6,707 bases of DNA from the NCBI GenBank assembly GCA_003694205.1, contig RFKS01000086.1, positions 1 to 6,707 of the forward strand, written 5' to 3'. The DNA is from Alphaproteobacteria bacterium (GTDB lineage Bacteria; Pseudomonadota; Alphaproteobacteria; Sphingomonadales; Rhodothalassiaceae). The number at the start of each line of letters is the position of its first letter. The first letter of the stretch is position 1. The notes under the pieces were generated by a model. That model worked only from the letters and a program-made list of their open reading frames with translations. It ran no database searches and had not been told where the DNA came from. This document shows, piece by piece, positions 1 through 4,674 of the stretch. A program made the position numbers and the translations under genes.

Positions 1-9
1 GAGCCCCGC

Positions 10-771
10 TCACGTATCGCTCGAGGGCGACATCGGAACCAGCGGCGGCGCCACCCGCGGCCCTGCCGGCAGGGCTGTTGCGGGCCTCGGAACGAGACGC
101 CGCGCCGCGGAGACCGGGCGATAGATCTGCTTTTCCGCCTCGACGACGAGTACGCCGGCAAGGCCGCCCAGGAACGGGCTGGCCAGCCGCTCCGCGAGGC
201 GCAGCGTCTTCGGCGTCGCCAGCATCGCCACTGGCGGCAGATAGAGCGCTCCGAGGATACGGGTGACCGGCAGGGAATGGCCTGCGAGGGCCTCACGGAT
301 CTGGTGGCGGCTATAGGGCTGGCCTGAGCCGAAGGGGGTTTGCTCGGCACCCGACCAGATGGCGCGGCGGCGCGGGACGACGATGATTACCCGCCCGCCG
401 GGAGACAGGATGCGCCAGGTTTCCTCGAGCAGTCCCGGTGCATGGTCGGCCAGCTCGAGGGCATGGACGAGGAGCACCCGATCGAAGGCGCCGTCAGGGA
501 CCGGCAGCGCTTGTTCCTCGACAAGGGCCGTCGCATTGCGCTCGGCGCGGGGCCAGTGGAGAACGCCCTGCGCCGCCGGCATCAAGGCGATCCGACTCGC
601 CGCTCCGTCGTCAAGACGTCCGAGAACCGGCGTCGCGAACCCGATGCCCGCAACATGGCAGCCCTTGAGCGATGGCCAAAGGCAGCGCACCTTGCCGGAG
701 ACGATGTCGGCGACCGAACGGCCGAGCGGCCGACGATAGAAATTGCGCAGCGCAATGACATCGGGACGCAT
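10..771 (-). CDS. Class I SAM-dependent methyltransferase, substrate unknown
   Basis: This encodes a 253-residue protein with the Rossmann-like fold of class I SAM-dependent methyltransferases. The SAM-binding motif I is the glycine-rich VAGIGFATPVL (residues 40-50). An acidic-loop region with LPVPDGAFDRVLLVHALEL follows at about 89-107. The post-motif helix and strand with RILSPGGRVIIVVP (about 120-133) is typical of Methyltransf_11-like proteins. The C-terminal 30 or so residues are rich in Pro, Ala and Arg and look disordered. The start is well supported, because GGAGG (plus positions 778-782) lies 6 nt before the ATG. The gene is last in the phaC-phaB direction, 57 bp after the phaB stop, so co-transcription is possible but a strong hairpin lies between the two. 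Related proteins are common in alphaproteobacteria, often beside gloB (recalled, not checked). The methyl acceptor is unknown and a direct PHA role is not implied. Confidence 0.85.
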   Translation of the reverse strand: MRPDVIALRNFYRRPLGRSVADIVSGKVRCLWPSLKGCHVAGIGFATPVLGRLDDGAASRIALMPAAQGVLHWPRAERNATALVEEQALPVPDGAFDRVLLVHALELADHAPGLLEETWRILSPGGRVIIVVPRRRAIWSGAEQTPFGSGQPYSRHQIREALAGHSLPVTRILGALYLPPVAMLATPKTLRLAERLASPFLGGLAGVLVVEAEKQIYRPVSAARRLVPRPATALPAGPRVAPPLVPMSPSSDT

Positions 772-793
772 GGACTGCCTCCATTCGCGGATC

Positions 794-819
794 CCGGCCG
801 GGCGGCGGCGCCCGGCCGG
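794..819 (-). repeat. Perfect intercistronic hairpin between phaB and the methyltransferase
   Basis: The arms CCGGCCGGGCG (794-804) and CGCCCGGCCGG (809-819) are exact reverse complements around a 4-nt loop, giving an 11-bp GC-only stem. It starts about 10 nt past the phaB stop and ends 11 nt before the methyltransferase ribosome binding site. No T-run follows on either strand, so it is not a canonical intrinsic terminator. A processing or stability element, or an attenuator lowering downstream expression, is the likelier role (inference). Confidence 0.6.
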
Positions 820-828
820 CGCGGTTGC

Positions 829-1551
829 TCAATACATGTGCTGACCGCCATTGATGCTGAGCGTCGAGCCGGTGATGAATCCGGCCTCCTCGACAACGAG
901 GAAGAGCACACCGCGGGCAATTTCCTCCGCCTTGCCGAGCCGGCCGACGGGGATGCGGGCGACGATCTTCTCGAGCACCGCGTCCGGCACCGCCGCCACC
1001 ATGTCGGTATCGATATAGCCGGGCGCGACCGCATTGACCGTGACGCCGTAGCGCGCGCCCTCAAGCGCGAGTGCCTTGGTGAAGCCGTGGATTCCCGATT
1101 TCGCGGCGGCATAGTTGACCTGACCGTACTGGCCCGCCTGGCCGTTGATCGAGCCGATATTGACGATGCGCCCATAGCCGCGCTCGCGCATGCCCGGAAA
1201 GACGGCCTTCGCCATGTTGAAGCAGCCGCCGAGATTGGTGTCGATCACCTGCTGCCACATGTCGTGGTCCATCTTCATCATCGTCGCATCGCGGGTGATG
1301 CCGGCATTGTTGACGAGGACGTCGATCGGGCCGAGATCTCCGGCCACCGTCGCGCAGCCGCGCTGGCAGGCATCGAAATCGGAGACATCCCAGCGATAGA
1401 CGGGAATGCCCGTCTTGTCGTGAAAGGCACGTGCCCGCGCCTCGTTGCCGGCATAGTTCGCAGCCACCTTGAAACCGTGCTCCTTGAGCAGGACGGAAAT
1501 CGCGGCACCGATCCCGCGGGTGCCGCCCGTAACCAGTGCAACACGTGACAT
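829..1551 (-). CDS. phaB: Acetoacetyl-CoA reductase PhaB (NADPH-type SDR)
   Basis: This encodes a 240-residue short-chain dehydrogenase/reductase that reduces acetoacetyl-CoA to (R)-3-hydroxybutyryl-CoA, the monomer donor for PHB synthesis, in the cytoplasm. The cofactor motif TGGTRGIG is at residues 8-15, NNAG at 81-84, and the active-site residues are Asn106, Ser134, Tyr147 and Lys151 (YxxxK). The stretches GITRDATMMKM, SINGQAGQYGQVNYAAAK and the C-terminal SINGGQHMY separate PhaB from the closely related FabG, and the length is normal for the family. The frame stays open upstream to 1833, but those extra 94 residues show no SDR similarity. GGGAG lies 7 nt before the ATG at 1551, which fixes the start. 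The gene lies 217 bp downstream of the phaC-like gene on the same strand, so it may share that transcript or have its own promoter. FabG is the only serious alternative. Confidence 0.95.
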   Translation of the reverse strand: MSRVALVTGGTRGIGAAISVLLKEHGFKVAANYAGNEARARAFHDKTGIPVYRWDVSDFDACQRGCATVAGDLGPIDVLVNNAGITRDATMMKMDHDMWQQVIDTNLGGCFNMAKAVFPGMRERGYGRIVNIGSINGQAGQYGQVNYAAAKSGIHGFTKALALEGARYGVTVNAVAPGYIDTDMVAAVPDAVLEKIVARIPVGRLGKAEEIARGVLFLVVEEAGFITGSTLSINGGQHMY

Positions 1552-1558
1552 GCGCTCT

Positions 1559-1563
1559 CTCCC
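1559..1563 (-). promoter_or_regulatory. Ribosome binding site of phaB
   Basis: GGGAG on the minus strand lies 7 nt upstream of the ATG at 1551. It decides the start against longer in-frame alternatives that reach up to 1833. Confidence 0.7.
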
Positions 1564-1683
1564 ATATCTGCCAGTCGTGCCCAATGCGCCGGGCCGTTTT
1601 TCAGCGACTTCCGTCGCGAGAGGCGCCCGGATACCTGGCGCGTTCGCCCGCGTTGGACGACCGCCCCACCGCTTGCCGCTGCA

Positions 1684-1703
1684 TGTCACCGCGCAAGGTG
1701 ACA
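1684..1703. repeat. 7+7-bp palindrome between phaC and phaB
   Basis: TGTCACC and GGTGACA are exact reverse complements separated by 6 nt. The palindrome sits in the 217-bp gap, 66 bp past the phaC-like stop and 133-152 bp before the phaB start. The 20-bp symmetric spacing suits a dimeric regulator, or a short hairpin in the transcript. There is no T-run, so termination is unlikely. The binding protein is unknown. Confidence 0.45.
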
Positions 1704-1768
1704 GGATTGCGGCATTGGGGCGCCCGCGCGCTGGCGATAGGGCCCAGCATAGTCGCTTCGCCGCGCAA

Positions 1769-2878
1769 TCACATCCCCTCGCGGAGCCAGGCGAGGAGCG
1801 GGTCCCACAATTGTGTGCGCGCGCGGCGACCAACGATCATGCCGACATGGCCACTGGCCGGGCGAATCAGCCGTTCCGGCGCGAGGCCGCGACAGACGCC
1901 GAGGGCACTTTCCGGCGGCACGATGCGATCGGCGCGCGGTACCGCGGCGAGGACTGGCAAGCGCAGGTCGCCGGGCGCCACGCGAATGTCCCCGACACGC
2001 CACAATCCCTGTGCCGGAAGATTGAGCAGGTACCAGTCGCGCAAGGTGGCGGCCGCCATGGGGCCAGCGAGCGGTGCGCCGCCATTCACCCAGTCCTCGA
2101 GGGCGACGAAGAAGCGGGCCTCGGCACCGTCGGGGTCGAGGCGGCGGAAACGGGCGAACTTGTCGAGCGCGGCCCGCGGGTGGAGGGCGAGAAAGAATCC
2201 CTGGGCGAGTGCCATCGGTACCGTCCCCGCCTGTTCGATCAACGGCAGCAGCGGCGCTGCGGCAAGCGCGAGCGCATAATGGGTGCCGGGGCCGGCATGG
2301 AAGTCCCAGGGTGCGGCGAGAAGCGCGAGCCTCGAGACAGCTTCGGGCGCAAGGAGGCTGGCGGCGACGGCGAGGGTGCCGCCCATGCAATAGCCGACAA
2401 GCGCGACCGGCGTGCCTGTCATTGTCGCCGCCTGCCCGAGCAGCCGCGCGAGGCGTCCGACATAGGCGGCAAGGTCGAAGCCCGTCTCCGCCGCGCCAGG
2501 GCTGCCCCAGTCGAGAAGCAGCGGCCGGATACCTTGTGTCGCGGCATGGGCGAGCAGGCTGCGCTCCGGCAGGAGGTCGAGAATCGTCGCCGGGTTGACG
2601 AGTGACGGAACGAAGAGGGCCGGCATGCCCGTGCCGCCGTAATCGAGCAGCCGGCTGCTGCCCTCGCTGGCGAGCACCGGCCTTTCCTGCTGATCGCGTC
2701 GATAGGAGTGGCGCTGATAGGCGCCGAGACCCTCAAGCGCCTCGGCAAGGACATTCGGACCCTCTCCGGCGCTCGCCAGCGCCATCATGGCAAGATGCAG
2801 GTGCAGCGGTTGCGGCCAGCAGCGCGCGTGCGGTGCCGGTGCGGGCGCGTCTCCCGAAGCCGGGCGTTGCGTCGGCAT
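1769..2878 (-). CDS. phaC: PHA synthase-like alpha/beta hydrolase (class III-type PhaC)
   Basis: This encodes a 369-residue protein predicted to polymerise (R)-3-hydroxyacyl-CoA into polyhydroxyalkanoate at the granule surface. The nucleophile sits in the synthase-type lipase box VGYCMGG (residues 161-167, Cys164), with cysteine where lipases have serine. The likely partners are Asp317 (VPRADRIVPP) and His344 (ASGHVGM). From memory, the Allochromatium vinosum class III synthase has Cys149, Asp302 and His331, which gives nearly the same spacing. Other family stretches are PALFVPSLVNPATILDLLPE (86-105) and LLLDWGSPGAAETGFDL (120-136). The length matches class III, being far below the roughly 590 residues of class I. 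The first 30 or so residues are Pro/Ala/His-rich and variable. AAGGAG lies 10 nt before the ATG and decides the start. No phaE partner is visible. A related thioesterase or depolymerase activity cannot be excluded from sequence. Confidence 0.85.
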   Translation of the reverse strand: MPTQRPASGDAPAPAPHARCWPQPLHLHLAMMALASAGEGPNVLAEALEGLGAYQRHSYRRDQQERPVLASEGSSRLLDYGGTGMPALFVPSLVNPATILDLLPERSLLAHAATQGIRPLLLDWGSPGAAETGFDLAAYVGRLARLLGQAATMTGTPVALVGYCMGGTLAVAASLLAPEAVSRLALLAAPWDFHAGPGTHYALALAAAPLLPLIEQAGTVPMALAQGFFLALHPRAALDKFARFRRLDPDGAEARFFVALEDWVNGGAPLAGPMAAATLRDWYLLNLPAQGLWRVGDIRVAPGDLRLPVLAAVPRADRIVPPESALGVCRGLAPERLIRPASGHVGMIVGRRARTQLWDPLLAWLREGM

Positions 2879-2888
2879 GCGCGACGGA

Positions 2889-2894
2889 CTCCTT
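2889..2894 (-). promoter_or_regulatory. Ribosome binding site of the phaC-like gene
   Basis: AAGGAG on the minus strand lies 10 nt before the ATG at 2878. The frame is open much further upstream, to 3499 inside phaR, so this site and the family length set the start. Confidence 0.65.
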
Positions 2895-2921
2895 TTGGCC
2901 CTCCCCGATTCATTCTGGCCG

Positions 2922-2950
2922 ACATTCGGTTGCCGATAAACCCTTGCCAA
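2922..2950 (-). promoter_or_regulatory. Weak candidate promoter for the phaC-like gene
   Basis: On the minus strand, TTGGCA (plus 2945-2950) is followed after 17 nt by GAATGT (plus 2922-2927). The -35 matches the sigma-70 consensus at 5 of 6 positions and the -10 is poor. It would place transcription start about 35-40 nt before the phaC ATG. The call rests on position and spacing only. Confidence 0.25.
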
Positions 2951-3005
2951 GCGGTGCGCGCGGGCGCCAAAGTCGCAGCCGGACGACAGGTAAATGGTCG
3001 TGATC

Positions 3006-3010
3006 GAGGA
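3006..3010 (+). promoter_or_regulatory. Ribosome binding site of phaR
   Basis: GAGGA lies 9 nt before the ATG at 3020. It supports this start over in-frame upstream codons that would extend the protein about 104 residues into the divergent phaC gene. Confidence 0.6.
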
Positions 3011-3019
3011 CGTTGTGCC

Positions 3020-3613
3020 ATGGCGAAGGCTGCGAAGGAGACCGGCAAGGGCGATGACGCGCCGATCATCATCAAGAAATACGCCAACCGGCGGCTCTAC
3101 AATACCGATAGCTCGAGCTATGTGACGCTTGACGATCTCGCCACGCTTGTCCGCGAGGGACGCGATTTCGTGGTCCGGGACGCAAAGACCGGCGAGGACA
3201 TCACGCGCTCGGTGCTGACGCAGATCATCTTCGAGCAAGAAAGCAGGGGCGCGACAATCCTTCCGGTGTCCTTCCTCAGGCAGCTCATCGGCTTTTACGG
3301 CGACCGTCTCGAAACCATGCTGCCGGGCTATCTGGAGGCGGCGATGGATGCCTTCACGCGCAATCAGGAACAGATCCGAAAGATGGTGGAGTCGAGCCTC
3401 GATCCGTCGCAGACACTCCGCTATTTCGAGGCCGCCGCGCAGCAGAATCTGGCCATGTTCCAGCGCGCGATGGAGATGTTCAACCCGTTTGCCCGTCATG
3501 AATCGGGAGCGGGGCCATCAGCCGCAGCGGCACCCGCAGACGACAAGATCGATGCCCTCGAGCGGCAGCTGGCGGAGATGCAACGGCAGCTCGACGCCCT
3601 GCGCCGCAAATAG
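3020..3613 (+). CDS. phaR: Polyhydroxyalkanoate synthesis repressor PhaR
   Basis: This encodes a 197-residue regulator. Proteins of this family bind DNA upstream of phasin and PHA genes and are released on contact with nascent polymer, so granule-coating protein is made only when PHA is present. The N-terminal DNA-binding/accumulation domain spans about residues 16-77 and begins with the hallmark IIIKKYANRRLYNTDSSSYV. A PHB_acc-type segment follows at about 80-121 (LPVSFLRQLIGFYGDRLETM). A Pro/Ala linker leads to a short C-terminal coiled coil (about 174-197, IDALERQLAEMQRQLDALRR), probably for oligomerisation. The gene is divergent from the phaC-like gene across 141 bp, a position that allows PhaR to control both. 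It converges with marR with 20 bp between the stop codons. I could not find a clear CTGC-N3/4-GCAG type PhaR site (a motif recalled from Paracoccus) in the intergenic region. Confidence 0.95.
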   Translation: MAKAAKETGKGDDAPIIIKKYANRRLYNTDSSSYVTLDDLATLVREGRDFVVRDAKTGEDITRSVLTQIIFEQESRGATILPVSFLRQLIGFYGDRLETMLPGYLEAAMDAFTRNQEQIRKMVESSLDPSQTLRYFEAAAQQNLAMFQRAMEMFNPFARHESGAGPSAAAAPADDKIDALERQLAEMQRQLDALRRK

Positions 3614-3633
3614 ACTCTTGCTGTCTGCAATCC

Positions 3634-4215
3634 CTAATCTGCGGGTGATCCGCCTTTCCGTATCCGGCCCGCTGCGGTCATGTCCTTGAGCTCTTCGGCA
3701 TTCAGCCATTCGAGTTGCCGGCGCAACTTCTCGAGGATGACGCTGAGCGCCGTGCGCTCCTCCTCGGTCAGTGCCGATTCGATGACCCGCCGGCGCAGGC
3801 GTGAAATCGGCGCCACGCGATCATGCAGCGCCACGCCCTTCTCGGTGAGATAGATCAGCCGTCGGCGGGCATCCTTGGGGTGCGGGCCACGCCGGACATA
3901 GCCCTGGCGTTCGAGCCGCTTGATGGCCCGGCTCACGGTTGCCTTGTCGAAGGCCGCCTGGCCGACGAGCTCCGCCGCCGAGGAGGGACCATAATAGCCG
4001 AGGATGGCGAGCACCCGCCACTCGCGGATGCCGAGCCCGAAGCGCGCCTGGAACAGGCGCGAGACGCCGAGCGAGAGGAGCGAGGACACGTGGATGAGCT
4101 GATAGGGCAGGTGCTCGGGAAGATTGGTGTTCTCGCGCACCTGCGGTGCAGCATCGGGAGACGGTGAGGTCCGCTTCCTGCCCGCTTTCCCTTCCGCTCC
4201 GCTTGCGCTTTTCAT
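3634..4215 (-). CDS. MarR-family transcriptional regulator
   Basis: This encodes a 193-residue winged-helix regulator that would bind palindromic DNA as a dimer and usually release it on binding a small, often aromatic, ligand. The core runs from the N-terminal dimerisation helix (about 33-60, PYQLIHVSSLLSLGVSRLF) through the winged helix-turn-helix (about 62-127). The recognition helix is around FDKATVSRAIKRLERQGYV (89-107), the wing is at HPKDARRRLIYLTEKG (112-127), and dimerisation helices follow to about 175. The first 30 or so residues look disordered. The ATG at 4215 has AAGG directly against it with no spacer, so initiation may be weak or the true start may differ; no better in-frame start was found. 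It is divergent from the TonB-dependent receptor, and two matching palindromes lie between them, which suggests it controls itself and the receptor. The ligand is unknown. Confidence 0.9.
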   Translation of the reverse strand: MKSASGAEGKAGRKRTSPSPDAAPQVRENTNLPEHLPYQLIHVSSLLSLGVSRLFQARFGLGIREWRVLAILGYYGPSSAAELVGQAAFDKATVSRAIKRLERQGYVRRGPHPKDARRRLIYLTEKGVALHDRVAPISRLRRRVIESALTEEERTALSVILEKLRRQLEWLNAEELKDMTAAGRIRKGGSPAD

Positions 4216-4348
4216 CCTTCGGCCCGCTCGCTTGGGGTGCGGCTGAAATCGTGACGCCGGTCCCCGGATTTCGTTCCCTTCTAGATAGGCGGGCGCGTGC
4301 CCTCAAGCCGGAATCTTGCACGCGCGGCGATCGCAAATAGGCAGGAAG

Positions 4349-4362
4349 GTTGCCGATGCAAC
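4349..4362. promoter_or_regulatory. Candidate MarR operator, marR side
   Basis: GTTGCCGATGCAAC has inverted arms GTTGC and GCAAC around CGAT. It matches the second site (4575-4588) at 11 of 14 positions, with all differences in the centre. It lies 134 bp before the marR start. On the minus strand it contains TTGCAT, which could serve as a -35 with TATTTG 16 nt downstream, so a bound repressor could block marR transcription. The link to this MarR protein is inferred from position and symmetry. Confidence 0.45.
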
Positions 4363-4547
4363 GGATTGAACGAGGAAGCGCCGCTACCATGGCTTCCTCC
4401 CCGCACCGTGAGCGCTCCCCCGACCGTCATGCCGGCGCTTACCATGTGGTGGATCAAGGTCTTTTTTTATCAAGCCGCTTGGAAAATTCCGGATTTGGTT
4501 GCAGAATGAAGTAGTTCCACATCAACACGACCTGGCACGTCTTTTCA

Positions 4548-4576
4548 TTGACGGCAAATCCATCCCGCGATACCGT
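4548..4576 (+). promoter_or_regulatory. Candidate sigma-70 promoter of the receptor gene
   Basis: TTGACG (4548-4553) is followed after 17 nt by TACCGT (4571-4576). The -35 matches the consensus at 5 of 6 positions and the -10 at 3 of 6. Transcription would start near 4583, leaving a leader of about 90 nt. The -10 overlaps the palindrome at 4575-4588, as expected for a repressor-controlled promoter. Confidence 0.4.
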
Positions 4577-4588
4577 TGCAAGTGCAAC
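4575..4588. promoter_or_regulatory. Candidate MarR operator, receptor side
   Basis: GTTGCAAGTGCAAC has perfect 6-bp arms (GTTGCA and TGCAAC) around AG. It lies 86 bp before the receptor ATG and overlaps the candidate -10 and start point. Its twin is at 4349-4362. The repeated, symmetric element flanking both divergent genes is the best operator candidate in the window. Confidence 0.5.
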
Positions 4589-4621
4589 ATAGAGATTGGC
4601 CGAACTCCCGAATCATGGGGC

Positions 4622-4640
4622 ATCCGCCGTGGGGGCGGAT
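4622..4640 (+). repeat. Small hairpin in the receptor 5' leader
   Basis: ATCCGCC (4622-4628) pairs with GGCGGAT (4634-4640) around a 5-nt loop, and TTG follows. It ends 22 nt before the ribosome binding site GGGAGGA. It could modestly affect translation or be incidental in GC-rich DNA. Confidence 0.3.
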
Positions 4641-4674
4641 TTGATCGGGGCGGCCGAGGGAAGGGAGGATTGCG

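Larger units (their letters stand above)
4216..4674. other. Divergent regulatory region between marR and the receptor gene
   Basis: This is a 459-bp stretch with no credible gene. Open frames crossing it lack a ribosome binding site and family features. It holds two GTTGC-N3-TGCAAC palindromes (4349-4362 and 4575-4588), a candidate promoter for the receptor (4548-4576), a half-site GTTGCA at 4498-4503, and a small hairpin in the presumed 5' leader. The segment from about 4455 to 4560 is visibly richer in A/T than the rest of the window, including a run of seven T at 4462-4468. It also has short inverted repeats at 4471-4481 (CAAGC-C-GCTTG) and 4481-4490 (GGAA-AA-TTCC). This is what a promoter region under regulator control would look like. 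Confidence 0.7.

Noticed and set aside
340..1548. 402-codon open frame on the plus strand opposite the methyltransferase and phaB
   Set aside because: It is antisense to two genes with clear family motifs. Its composition is that of a GC-rich shadow frame (Arg, Asp, Ala, Gly and His runs), and it shows no recognisable domain.
1469..2605. 378-codon open frame on the plus strand opposite the phaC-like gene
   Set aside because: It overlaps the catalytic region of the phaC-like gene, has no family similarity and shows low-complexity shadow composition.
2708..3019. N-terminal extension of phaR of about 104 residues
   Set aside because: It overlaps the divergent phaC-like gene, lacks any similarity to the PhaR family, and a ribosome binding site sits just before the ATG at 3020.
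2879..3019. PhaR-binding site of CTGC-N3/4-GCAG type in the phaC-phaR gap
   Set aside because: No intact copy was found. TGC-N4-GCA at 2868-2877 is close, but it lacks the outer C and G bases and lies at the phaC start codon.
3641..3658. Possible terminator after phaR (GCGGG/TCCGC stem followed by CTTTCC)
   Set aside because: The stem is only 4-5 bp with a G-U closing pair, the T-run is just three bases, and it lies inside the marR coding region. It is too weak to call.
4455..4500. A/T-rich segment considered as a Fur box
   Set aside because: It has no match to the GATAATGATAATCATTATC-type repeat. Only a T-run and short unrelated inverted repeats are present.
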